Source of the DNA: Saccoglossus kowalevskii
Taxonomy: Eukaryota; Hemichordata; Enteropneusta; Harrimaniidae
Assembly: GCF_000003605.2 (NCBI RefSeq)
Contig: NW_003116448.1
Location: 780,148-811,495, forward strand
DNA length: 31,348 bases
Direction of reading: 5' to 3'
A program made the position numbers and the translations under genes. The notes below the pieces were generated by a model, which saw nothing but the letters and a program-made list of their open reading frames with translations, searched no databases and had not been told where the DNA came from. This document shows positions 1 to 11,160 of the stretch, in pieces. Each line of letters starts with the position of its first letter. Position 1 is the stretch's first letter.

Positions 1-65
1 TTACATCAATAAATATATAGTATGAATAGGTATAATTTTTTAATCATGATAATAATATGAGGTTA

Positions 66-296
66 TTACGAGGATACTGCAAAGTAAACATGAAGACAGT
101 ACAGCCGGAGTATCGGCCGACACGCTGATGTTGATGCGGTTGTGTACTGTCTGAGTGCATACATCTTTTCCTCCCAGGAATACATCATGGGAATGTTAAA
201 ATCCAAAAAGTTTAGAAAAGAATCAGCGAACTTCTTTGTGTGGAGTCCTGTCAAACCCTGGTGGCAGCCATGTTTGTTTTTAGTATTAGAAGATGC
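66..296 (-). CDS. Possible terminal exon fragment of an unknown minus-strand gene
   Basis: The minus strand is open from about 296 to a TAA at 66-68 and reads protein-like text, including FLDFNIPMMYSWEEK, YALRQYTTAS and ILRLYCLHVYFAVSS. Base composition (CGGCCGACACG and neighbours) is richer in CpG than the surroundings. A plus-strand frame over 142-339 (LSAYIFSSQEY, NFFVWSPVKPWW) is also open and equally protein-like, so the strand is uncertain. No clear acceptor or poly(A) signal supports either. Not recognised. Confidence 0.22.
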   Translation of the reverse strand, partial: ASSNTKNKHGCHQGLTGLHTKKFADSFLNFLDFNIPMMYSWEEKMYALRQYTTASTSACRPILRLYCLHVYFAVSS

Positions 297-339
297 TTAC
301 ATGCATAATCATTCCATATTTGGAATTCGCATTTCCTAA

Positions 340-589
340 TATGGTAAGATGAAAATACCCTGTATAATACCGCAAAATTACGGCACGCTGTAACTTATAT
401 CGTTACCGTGACAGATGTATAATAATAACATAATAACTGAATATCATAAATTATTTAACGTTTTGTTAAATCATAAAGAGATAATTTATAATTCGTTTCT
501 TTTCATATATATATATAATATGAAAAGGTACGAGTTCCTTCGAGTCTCCTTATCTATAACTAACTAATACGGCAAATGTTTGTACCTAT
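340..589. other. AT-rich non-coding stretch
   Basis: I see no gene, only AT-rich sequence with a short TA run (about 508-520). Confidence 0.5.
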
Positions 590-928
590 CAGAGGTTAAA
601 ATTAAGGCCTTTCTACCTGTCCCAGATAGGACAGGTAAATAAATAAATTGCCTATCCCTGTGGACAGGTGAATAAAGATATCAAATTTTTACTAACTGAC
701 CAAATGGGGGTAGTCCTATGTTGTTAATATATAACAAAAAATTATAAAAAAAAAAATGATTTTGTGAAACTTATGAAATGAGGATGAGCCAAGAACTGAT
801 ATTTTATTTCCATTAATATGTGGTAATTTATTTTTCTAGTGACAGGTACATCATTAATTGGAACAGGCACTTTCATTCTTGAATCTGTCCAATAGACAAG
901 TAATTTAAATTTTTAATTTTAACCTCTG
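590..928. mobile_element. Foldback element with 16-bp perfect terminal inverted repeats
   Basis: CAGAGGTTAAAATTAA at 590-605 is exactly reverse-complementary to 913-928. Inside the left end is a 9-bp perfect hairpin, TACCTGTCC / GGACAGGTA (about 615-640). ACAGGT-type words recur through the interior. No target-site duplication is evident. It looks like a non-autonomous DNA transposon (MITE). Only one copy was seen in the window. Confidence 0.55.
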
Positions 929-1269
929 GATATATTAAAATAAAAAAGCATTACTGGTTACTGTAAAATATGTACTTGTCAAGGTGTTAAAAGCTGTTCA
1001 AATTGTATATTGTTATTTTACACAGCATGGTGGCATTTATATTTGCATGAATAGTATTTGTAGTTTCACTATGAGGCCTAATCAGTGGCTTCACAGTGTG
1101 ACAAAGCTATGCTACCTGTCAAATAAACAATTTATTTCGCTGTTCTTGCCGTTCTTGACACGAACAATGTAATTACAACTAGAAAATTTCCTTTATACAC
1201 TAGTACAGTACACTGTGTACAAAGTCTCCAAAGCTAATAACACTCTAGAGAGTGCGATTTAAAAATGAG
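929..1269. other. Unannotated AT-rich DNA
   Basis: No gene or repeat recognised. Short open frames here lack coding texture. Confidence 0.5.
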
Positions 1270-1455
1270 TACCGTAAAATCTGTATTAGAAGCCGCATCT
1301 CTAATAGAAGTCGCACCCATTCTTTTCGAACAATTGAGAAGCAAAAATTCACCATTTCTCATATGTGTAGAGATGCTCTAATAGAAGCGGCATCCCCTCT
1401 GTTGCATTGTACCATTTTAATAGAAGCCGCAGCTTCTAATACAGATTTTACAGTA
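1270..1455. mobile_element. MITE with TACYGTAAAATCTGTATTAG ends
   Basis: The left end TACCGTAAAATCTGTATTAG is complementary to the right end CTAATACAGATTTTACAGTA apart from one position. The interior carries repeated CTAATAGAAGC words, some followed by CGCAT or GGCAT. The terminal TACNGTA / TACAGTA is shared with two other element families in this window, suggesting one transposase superfamily with a TA target. The 86-residue open frame over it is an artefact of the element. Confidence 0.7.
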
Positions 1456-4400
1456 AATGTTTTAAACAAAAAACAATGTGTTGCTAATTTATTATGCTTG
1501 ACCGGTTGGTGAAAAGTGATGAATTAATTGAATATAAATGTATTTAATCATGCTTGTACAATCATAGACCTTAGAAAGAGTCTAAGGTCAATGGTACAAT
1601 TAAGGGAGATAAAACACAGTGTAACTGTCTCACTTCTCTTAAAATATTGTCTGAGTTAAGAGCACGAGTGCAGTTTGAAATATGTCCATGGACAGTGTCA
1701 CCAACAGGTGTACTGGCAAGTCTCACTAAATTACAATCAAGTAATTTGACCTTGAGTGACTTTTTCTGAAAATAGGAAAATGTTTTTCTCTTTTTTTCTT
1801 TTCTATTTGCATCTAAGATTAATTAAATGATTAAATAATTTAAAAAATATTTTCAAATTATTTGTTTTTGCATGATAACCTCATTTAAACTAGATTCTTG
1901 AATATACGCCCCCTGAGTAGTCTTATGCTTCTGACCGTCGCATCTCAATCATAATAATTCCAGGACTGATCAGTAGTATCTATACACGTTTTCTTATTTG
2001 ATACGAGTTGTACAAATACATTTAAATTATTGACACAACAAATGCATCCGTTTTATTTTTACAAATATTTATATATTTAAAAAAAGAGGTTTCTTTTGGC
2101 CGATTGTGTATCAATGGAACGTTTTTAAATGATGTTATTGCGCCCTTTGATTGGATTAACTGCCATTGAAATTTATTAATATTTATAAAAATGCCGTAAA
2201 TAGTATGTATTGTTGTGTCGATAGTATCAATATATTTATATTGATATATATCAGGTAGAAAGAACTCAACTCATAATTTGTGAGAAAATTGGTCTTAAAT
2301 CACATGACAGTGTTTATTGGTTTATTATGTACAATCATGAAACTATTGTCTCATTGCACCATGAAATAGCATTCTTTTGTGTGTTACAGTGACGTGTTTT
2401 GAGAAACTCTTCCGAATATTTCTCAAAAAACTTTGTTTTTAGAACAATTCCATAGAGCACAATGTAAAATTGCATTTTTGATACATTCTTAAAACCCGGA
2501 TTTTTGAAATAATTAAGAGCAACAAAAAGCACCCCATTATTCACACAATATATGATTGTTTCAGTCTACGTCACCAGGCTACAATATGAGATATGGCATA
2601 ATATCTCTGCCATAGGAACCCATGATAAAAGCACTATAATACTGCCAAAATAGCCACTATCCACTAAAATATAACCATTTTCTTGAAAATAAAGCTGGCG
2701 ACTCCAATTTGTTTTTAAGTCAATATCTTTAAATTCCCAGGAAGTACAATTTATTGGAAAATGAATAAATTGTGTGTATTTGAAATAATTAGTAGGCTTC
2801 CATAAAATGATCCCCTTAATGTCTGTTACACTATGGTGTTATCTTACGCTGTTGTTTACAAAATCCAGATAATAGTATAAAATATTGTCACCACACTACT
2901 TTTCGCACAAAACAAAAAAATATGTACAGCATATTCAAAAATTAAAATATTTTACTGCTGTGAAAAGGAATAAATTAAATAGCCATATAAAGAAATTGAG
3001 GTAATTACTTGAAAACAATTATCCAAAATAACTGAGTACACTTACTGCAGTAATATGTCAATTATACTGTTACATGTAAAGCATCCAGACCTTTCGATAT
3101 TTTTTAAAACAGTGCTGTAATGTATGAACATTTAACAATTTCCATATTACATAACATCTGAAATTTATCTTTCAAAATGAAGCTCCAATAAAAATTTTAA
3201 AAAAAGTCAAACATTCATAAAAAAATTATTTTTTGGTCATTTTAATACCATAGTGAAAAAGTTGTGAAAAAGTCTCAAAATTTTGTTTAGTTACATATGG
3301 TAAAAAAAATGTAGTTATAAGATGAGCTGTTTATGTTTGTCAAGAAATATTAGACATTCTGATAATTGTGATTCAATTTTTTTATTGAATAATGCTTTCA
3401 CATGGCTTCCTGGAAATTTTTCAAAAAATTAGAATTTTTTTCTTTTTTTTAGCCAATTTTACTCTAAACAAATATTTTATACTGTGGAAAAATTTAAATG
3501 TTGATTACATGCATGTGTCATAATTAATAATTATGAAATACTTTTAAAACAAAACATTTTAATAAATCGTTCACCTCTATTTGATTAAATAATTAGCTTG
3601 AATATTTATGATCTGCCAAAAAAATAATTAGAATTCATTACACTAAAAAAAATGTAATGCTAACTACATACATAAATAATACTACTTTTATTTAGTTTGA
3701 AACTAAATGGTTTATAGTGTTAGGTGCTGCCTATACTAGTCATAAATAATTCGCAAAAAGACGCAGCGCAGCATCTGATTCAAGACAGATATTAGTTTCA
3801 ACTTTTCTGTTTCCTATGATGTCTTTAGAATTAATGGCTTTTAAACTGAAATCAAAATGACCAATACAAAAGTATTTTTAAGGCACAGTGACTATTTTAA
3901 GTCATTGATATATTTTTTCACTGTTATTTATTTGTTTGATCCCATTGACATTAACAACGTGTACTTAACCCGATATCTAACACCACCGCTGTTCGTTGTA
4001 CAGCTCATTATCTCCAGAGCGGTTCTACCCAGCTAAACAACCTTTCATGGGGGCTAATTTGCATATCGTGACCATTATTTTATTACTATAGAACTAATGA
4101 ACATATCAATATCTTATTAGCATTTCTCTGGCCCAATATATTGGATAAAACATTACGGTAATTACTATTAAAGGGTGTACATGGTTATGTACATGATAAC
4201 CATACATAGACAGCTGGTTATGTAATAAACAATGCTTAGTCAAAAAATATCATTTCTAGTTTTTTTATGTAATTTGCTCTGTGTTTACTCATTTTTTTTT
4301 AAGATTAGTAATACCTAGTCCTATAAATGATAGAATCTTATTTTTGTAGTAAAGTTGTTATGTCGGTTAGTTAATCTTTTCACCATCATACTTTCTCGCC

Positions 4401-4696
4401 CACATTTTTCTGCACTTTTTTCTTTATATTTTTCACTATTTTTTGGAACCAACAGACAAAATTTGGCTATTTTTGTACCAATCATCTGAGGGACTCTAAA
4501 CAGGACTATTTTGTGAACTTCTGATGAAAAGAAGGTGGGGAAAAAATTAAGTTTTCCTAGAATAAGTTTTGGAATAAGTTAGGGTTTCAATATTTTTTAA
4601 TAGCGTTACTCTTTCAATTGCAGTAACTTAAGGTGTCATGTTTATAACCATTGCTACTTGAGATAACGATGCATGTGATGACTGACAACACACATA
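1456..4696. other. Long AT-rich non-coding stretch
   Basis: No exon, RNA gene or clear repeat array was recognised. Short palindromic words occur (for example around 2229-2255 and 4160-4200). A slightly GC-richer patch at about 3960-4075 contains the octamer ATTTGCAT near 4057. None is enough to call a function. Confidence 0.5.
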
Positions 4697-4915
4697 ATGG
4701 CTGTCATGATTCCACATACTGATGACATGCGTTCATGTCATGCAAAAAAATTCACACAGCTTTTGTCTGACTTCATGACCTTTTCAATGTACAGTGAAGC
4801 AACTCATGGACAATTGGATCTAACCTTAAATAGATTAGTTACGTTAGGACCACCCAAGCACTTGTTATTTTCAAACCACGAGTTCACTGAACCTCCTCTA
4901 AAGAGAAGATATTGA
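4697..4915 (+). CDS. Small ORF of 72 codons, possibly coding, unrecognised
   Basis: A true ATG opens a frame with more protein-like composition than its neighbours (MAVMIPHTDDM, FTQLLSDFMTF, LTLNRLVTLGPP) and a basic end PPLKRRY before TGA. It has no recognised domain, signal peptide or membrane span. No poly(A) signal follows closely. It may be chance or a fragment of a terminal exon. Confidence 0.15.
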   Translation: MAVMIPHTDDMRSCHAKKFTQLLSDFMTFSMYSEATHGQLDLTLNRLVTLGPPKHLLFSNHEFTEPPLKRRY

Positions 4916-5738
4916 CCTAATTCTGTTATTTGTTTACCTCAACCAACTTTTTGGTTTTCTAGCGATTTCTGCCTGCATAACAACTGTTGCTAAGGCCTGT
5001 AAATCTGTGTACTAAGCGAGTATCTTGGTATTTGACCCAGTATTGCCCTCGTTGCCCGGCAACATTTACATTTGGTTTGATTTTTTTTTATTAGGAAGGA
5101 CTTCCCTCTCTCAGTCTCAGTGTCACAACATCCCTGGTAACCTGGTTTCTTTATAGTGAAGTTAAGCACTTGGAGGAACATTGCTTAACATTTCCGGCAT
5201 TTTATGTTCAAATACACACCTGTAATTTTTTTTTTGATGAAATCACAACATTTCTCAGTGTCAACACTAGGGGTTACCTAAATGCTCAGATATCTACAAT
5301 GAGAGTACACACATGGGCAAGGTTTTTATAGTTTCTGTATGTTCATATTATTAAGTGATCCGGTTCCAGTATTAATGTGTTATTACAGATGAGGTATTTG
5401 TCTTTGCTAATACTATATTGTAATGATATTCTGAAGTTGGTGCATGGGAAATTATATTCGTGCATTAAATATATAATTTTAATTAAATCGTAAAGCATCT
5501 TTATGTGTTTGAATTCATTAGTGAATACCCGTTAATTGTGGGGTTTTTTATACAGCAAATCTGAATTTAAGATTCATGACAGTATTACATATGTGGTGAA
5601 AAAGTTACATTTTAAGTTTCACTGAATTATTTTTCTTTCTCTGCGTGTGTCTCTTTTTATGTAGACTAATTATAAACATTTTGTTTGTAGTTTTTTTAGT
5701 CCAAACAATTTTCCAATTTCTATTTTAGACGAATATAT
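4916..5738. other. AT-rich non-coding stretch
   Basis: No supported gene. Open frames on either strand are short and lack splice or homology support. Confidence 0.5.
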
Positions 5739-5890
5739 CATACATGCTTTGAGCAATTCACTTCAAACTTTATACACAGACAGTACATCATGGCATATGA
5801 ACAAATGTAAATTGTACATACAGTGTATACACTTACATACATATACAATAATTTTGTCATCTGATCAAAGACAGTCATTTGCTGACAATT
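5739..5890 (+). repeat. Degenerate dispersed repeat, copy 1
   Basis: The phrases ATACATGCTTT, CAATTCACTTC, ATCATGGCA and TTGTCATCT occur in the same order here and at 6225-6340, on both sides of the palindromic element at 5928-6133. This indicates an old duplication or a repeat family. Confidence 0.6.
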
Positions 5891-5927
5891 TTAATTGTTT
5901 TAAAAACATTTAATTAAATCATATAAT

Positions 5928-6133
5928 GTGGAATACTTTATTTTCGCTGGAATTAATTTTCGCTGAAAAGGTTTTTTGGGCGTTTTGTATGGAATTTATT
6001 TTCACTGATTTTTGATGAGCTTAATGTGAAATATAGGAAAAAATGTATATTTGCTGGATTTTATTTTCACGGAATCATCCCTTCAGCGAAAATAGCGAAA
6101 ATAAATTCCAAGTGAAAATAAAGTAAAATACAG
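5928..6133 (+). mobile_element. Palindromic MITE family A, copy 1
   Basis: The ~50-bp ends are reverse complements of each other (left GGAATACTTTATTTTCGCTG; right ending AAATAAAGTAAAATACAG) with repeated TTTTCGCTG blocks. Near-identical copies lie at 22152-22363 (opposite orientation) and 29306-29514. There is no coding capacity. The element is very likely a non-autonomous DNA transposon. Confidence 0.85.
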
Positions 6134-6224
6134 TAATTTGACATGAATTTTGATTTGTAAATTCAATTCAAGATGGCCGACTGACAGCCATTTTGCTTTT
6201 GACTAATTCTTTTCCAGACAGTCA

Positions 6225-6500
6225 TTCATATCTCATACATGCTTTTTGCAATTCACTTCGAATTTTATACCTATATAGCCCATCATGGCACACATATAAT
6301 AATGTTGTCATCTTGATAAAAGACGGCCAATTGCAGAAAAAACATCAAAATGTGGTCTTTTGATATATCCAGAACCAGACCTTAGGCATGTGTTGTCTGA
6401 TTTTCTTCAAACTTGGTGGAAGGAGTAACCTGAGGTCGATGCTTGTCATCTTGATTTGTAAAGTCTAATCAAGATGGCTACTGCATCATCATATGATTTA
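6225..6500 (+). repeat. Degenerate dispersed repeat, copy 2, with TTCAAACTTGG and CAAGATGGC words
   Basis: The start repeats 5739-5890. The remainder has CTTCAAACTTGGTGGAAGG and AATCAAGATGGCTAC. Similar words occur at 6168 (CAAGATGGCCGACTGACAGCC), 8150 and 17345. They look like fragments of an old interspersed repeat. Confidence 0.5.
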
Positions 6501-6852
6501 TATGCGTAAAATAGCAATGTAAAAAATGTTTACTATGCGCACAACTTGGAGCTAGATTATCCTTCAATGTGTATGGTTTTGAGATTGAACACAGAGCTTG
6601 TTCTTTGGTTATTTTATGAGTCACAATGATTATGAATAGAAACCTTTATACTAATAATTTGTGCTATGCTGTTTTCTTGGCTATAAACATGTTATCATTC
6701 ATTGTCAGATGCATAACACATGTATCACCATAGTGAAAAATACCACGAAATGCAGGTTTATGGTTGATGCTATATTCTACATCACACACCTAAACTCCAC
6801 AATTACTCACTTTATAAAAAAACAGAATTCTATATGCTTATGGTCATTAAGA
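6501..6852. other. AT-rich non-coding stretch
   Basis: No gene recognised. A short plus-strand open frame (6661-6855) has no supporting features. Confidence 0.45.
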
Positions 6853-7156
6853 TAAAGTACACAACAGGAACTGTCCATTGAAAAGTGCTTGTTTTATCTG
6901 CTTTTAGCTCTTCCCCTTTAGAAATAATGGTTTGACCCTCATATGGCTTGTCCTAAAGTACACAACAGGGACTGTGCATTGAAAAAGGCTTGTTTTATCT
7001 GCTTTTAGCTCTTCCCCTTTAGAAATAATGGTCTGACCCTCATATGGCTTGTCCTAAAGTACACAACAGGGACTGTGCATTTCAAAATGCTCGTTTTATC
7101 TGCTTTTAGCTCTTCCCCTTTAGAAATAATGGTCTGATCCTAATATGGCTTGTCCT
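6853..7156 (+). repeat. 101-bp tandem repeat, three copies
   Basis: Copies begin TAAAGTACACAACAGG at 6853, 6954 and 7055, and each includes TTTTAGCTCTTCCCCTTTAG and ATATGGCTTGTCC. They differ at only a few bases, so the triplication is fairly recent. Confidence 0.93.
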
Positions 7157-8392
7157 AAATCTAGATTCAACTAAAATCAAAGGCAGTGCCTTAGAGAACT
7201 TGGATAAACATAAACTTGAACATGACCTTAGCTAAATATGCTGCGCTTAATAATGTCATCTCTCACATTGATCAATTTCACGCATAATTTATTATTATTA
7301 TTCTCATTTACGCCTTCTGTGTTGGCCAACAAAAAATATAATTTCCATATACATCATGTGGGGTGACGTTTGAAAAAAATATTATTTCGTACTTAGTGGC
7401 TTAAATATATAAATTGTGTGCTTGAAGAATGCACATTGGTAATCAATTTAAAAAATTAAAAACAGAGAAGTTTATTGTCAATATCATGTCTCAGTTAAAA
7501 GTAATTTTTTGTGTGTAGCATATATCATGATTTGTAAAAAGCTAAATTTTCTTGAAAAAACTTTAAATATGTTCAATCCTGGTATATAAATATACCCCAC
7601 TGAGTAGGCGGTGACAGTGAAATATTTCTTGGCTTGTTAGAAATTAACTTCATGGGCTTAGAGCACTTAGATAAAAGCAAGTGTTTATAGTTTTAGTCCA
7701 TCCCCTGTACTCTGGCATTATTAAAAAATAATGAGATGCCGTGATTAAATTTACCAAGCGTCAAAGTACATGAAGTATGTTAAATGAGTCAAGAGTTTAT
7801 CTCCCAAAGAATGCTGCTCGAATTAATATCTCTCTGTAAACACATCAAAAGTATTTTGTAATCTTATGAAAAGTTGAATGATTAAAGATTTAGAATTCTT
7901 GAATTTACTGTTATTAGAATTTTGTATACATTTTTTGAGATCCATATTGAACACGGTGACGCACTTTGAGTGTGAATAGATTTTACTTGTTAGCGTACAA
8001 TGAAATATTTTGATTATACATGTACATGTATTTGCAATTTTACCTTGTCCATGTCATTGTATTTGTAGATGAAGGTCAAGGTATGCGAGGAGAAAATGTC
8101 TTTCCTCGTTGTTGCTGTCATCTTCATCTCCTCGTAAACTTTTTATCTGATTTTTTTCAAACTTGGATATTATATTGATCAGTTTGTGCTCTTGGCCAAG
8201 CTTGATTTTGGTTTGTATTCTATTTATATTTTTCAAGATAATCATTAAATTTCACCTAAAATTGTCTTCTTGTGGTTACAATAACACAATCAATTTGTAA
8301 CTGATCATCTTCAAATTTGGAAATCGTATCACTCCTTATGAAATGTCAATCAATACATGGTTTTCCGTTCAGCTGCGCGATCTCATGAGTTG
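7157..8392. other. AT-rich non-coding stretch
   Basis: No gene recognised. The part around 8060-8330 holds words of the dispersed TTCAAACTTGG-type repeat. Confidence 0.45.
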
Positions 8393-8706
8393 CGTAAAAG
8401 ACGCATGCCGAACATCTGCGGCAAAAATCGAACGATTTAATTTTGAACTCGATTTTTTTTATTTCGTAGCTCACATCGAAAGGCCGATCTTTGACAGGGG
8501 AATATTGCGTTTGAATACCCTTACTTCATTGAAATTGACCATCATCAAATGTGTACAGCACATTATTATTAAGCATGGAAATATCCCTAACATACTTTCG
8601 CATTTGTTAAATCCACACGATGTTTGACGCGACTACGATGCTATGATCTTTGTTTGTCTTGTTTTTACGTTCGATTTCACGCATACCGCGGGATCTTGCA
8701 GTGAAT
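8393..8706 (-). repeat. Dispersed ~310-bp repeat family C, copy 1
   Basis: The reverse complement of this segment matches 25348-25658 over its whole length. Shared words include TTCACTGC, ATGCGTGAAATCGAAC, GGGATATTTCCATGCTTA and AAAGATCGGCCTTTC. It is more CpG-rich than its surroundings. Both strands show open frames (8343-8627 and 8607-8789) that the second copy does not preserve. I therefore regard it as a non-coding interspersed element of unknown class. Confidence 0.75.
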
Positions 8707-9980
8707 GGAAAATGGTCTATTTCAATTTTGCACAGAATGAAGTCATTCAACTGCTGATGAGAACCGCATGTTAGTGATATGGTCTCCAAGATCTGTTTAT
8801 TTGATTAATAGTATACTAAAAATGTGACAAGTACAGGGTTTCCCCACCTTTTTGAATCTGACTAGTATTTTATTTTGCTTATACTATATATATTACTGCA
8901 CTATTTGGAAACTTTAGGGTTGTGTTTTAATTGGAGTTTAATTAAACTCAATTACAATGCAATTCAATGTAGAATTGCGTTTTACTTAAGTTTAATTAAA
9001 TAAAAGTTGAATATCCCGAAGCTTAGGTTTAGGTACAATTATTTTAATATTAATATAAATTGAATCATACCTTCCCCCTTTACTAAACCTAAGCTACGCA
9101 AACGTGACTTAAATTTGAATAAATATTAATATAAATTATGAAAATAGTGAGGGTTGTTACAATGTAGGTCCTGTCGCCACAAGTCGGTGAAAATTTAAAT
9201 TGAAGTCGTCACAACGTTGGTACCACATACATACATACATACGCGCGCACACACTACAATATAATTAATGTATAATGGATTGACGACACAGCATTGTGAA
9301 ATTGTGAACTATTTAAATGAATAAAAATAAAACAAAATTTAATTGGTAAATACTTATAGGAAGTTAATTTTATATTACAGTATAATATATTTATAAGTTG
9401 CCTCCAATTACAGTCAAATGGTTCATTGATCTGTTCATGTCTTGCACTCAAGGTGACCCCTCCATCCATAGATTATATTGTAAAAACCAAACTGCTTCGA
9501 TTAATTAAACAAGAGCCACACTTTGTAGCAGTGATTATTTCCTAGGATCCTTAATCACAATGATGACTAATTTTTCAAAATGTTATTTTTAAGAAAATCT
9601 TATTAAAATAAAATCTTAGTTCATGTTTTTTTATTATTTTTAATATTCTTTTTTATATATATAATTAATGTTTTTATATAATGTCTTTTGGACACTTACT
9701 TTGAGTGTTCATTGATATAGGCCATTCTTCTACCAAATTTCACTGTTTGCTATTTGTGGATTAAACACCATCTCAGTTTCATTGAATTACAAAAACGCAA
9801 CTTTAGTTAGTTTTCACACATTTAATGAGATGCAAATGTATTACTATCTCCCCAACTTTGTGTTTTTTCGAAAGAGAGATATTGCATCTCTCCTGAGAAT
9901 AAACTTTGGCATTTCTCAAGTGAACAAACTGATATCAACAGGCAATGTACTGAATGTGAAATGTGATGTGTTGTATCAAT
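8707..9980. other. AT-rich non-coding stretch with a hairpin and a small microsatellite
   Basis: AAGCTTAGGTTTAG (about 9020) and CTAAACCTAAGCT (about 9083) form an inverted repeat around an AT-rich spacer. ACATACATACATACATACGC then CGCGCACACAC lies at about 9227-9253. No gene was recognised. Confidence 0.55.
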
Positions 9981-11160
9981 AATCACTGCTAGGAGTCAAT
10001 CACTGATTTGAGTCATTAATCACTGATTTGAGTCCATTAATCACTGATTTTAGTCATTAATCATTGATTTAAATTAATAATCACTGACTTGAGTCACTAA
10101 TCACTGATTTAAATTAATAATCACAGATTTGGGTCATTAACCTCTGATTTGAGTCATTTACCACTGATTTGAGTCATTAATCACTGATTTGAATTAATAA
10201 TCACTGATATCAGTCAATATTCAATGATATTAGTCAATGATCACTGCTAGGAGCCAATCAAAGATTTGATTCATTAACCACTGATTTTAGTCATTAATCA
10301 CTGAGTTGAGTCACTAATCACTGATTTAAATTAATAATCATAGATTTGGGTCATTAATCTCTGATTTGAGTCATTAACCACTGATTTGAGTCAGTAATCA
10401 CTGATTTGAATTAGTAATCACTGATATCAGTCAATATTCAATGATATTAGTCAATGATCACTGCTAGGAGTCAATCAAAGATTTGATTCATTAACCACTG
10501 ATTTGATTTAACCACTGATTTGAGTCATTGATCACTGATTTGAATTAATAATCACTGATATCAGTCAATATTCAATGATATTAGTCAATGATCACTGCTA
10601 GAAGTCAATCAAAGATTTGATTCATTAACCACTGATTTTAGTCATTAATCACTGATTTAAATTAATAATCACTGAGTTGAGTCACTAATCACTGATTTAA
10701 ATTAATAATCATAGATTTGGGTCATTAACCTCTAATTTGAGTCATTAACCACTGATTTGAGTCACTAATCACTGATTTGAATTAATAATCACTGATTTTA
10801 GTCAATATTCAATGATATTAGTCAATGATCACTGCTAGGAGTCAATCAAAGATTTGATTCATTAACCACTGATTTGAGTCATTGATCACTGATTTGAATT
10901 AATAATCACTGATATCAGTCAATATTCAATGATATTAGTCAATGATCATTGCTAGGAGTCAATCAAAGATTTGATTCATTAATCACTGATTTCAGTCATT
11001 ACAATTGTAGAGGTGTTGCTAGCAAATCCTATTTTTGTAGCATTATATAGTACAAAGCTGATTGAAGAAAAGCATAGTGTTAGTGTTATTAATAATCATT
11101 GATTTGAATTAATAATCACTGATTTTAATCATTAATTACTGATTTTGATTAACAATCACA
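9981..11160. repeat. Satellite-like array of ~20-bp monomers with higher-order structure
   Basis: Monomers such as AATCACTGATTTGAGTCATT are repeated for about 1.2 kb. A diagnostic variant block, ACTGCTAGGAGTCAATC with AAAGATTTGATTC after it, recurs at 9985, 10243, 10460, 10594, 10831 and 10948. The spacing (258, 217, 134, 237, 117) reveals uneven higher-order repeats that grew by unequal exchange. A single-copy break at about 11000-11090 precedes a last few monomers. There is no coding function. Confidence 0.93.

Noticed and set aside
8343-8789. Open frames on both strands (94 and 60 codons)
   Set aside because: They lie on a dispersed repeat whose second copy (25348-25658) does not keep either frame.
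9227-9255. ACAT/CACA simple repeat as a regulatory site
   Set aside because: It is an ordinary short microsatellite with no further context.
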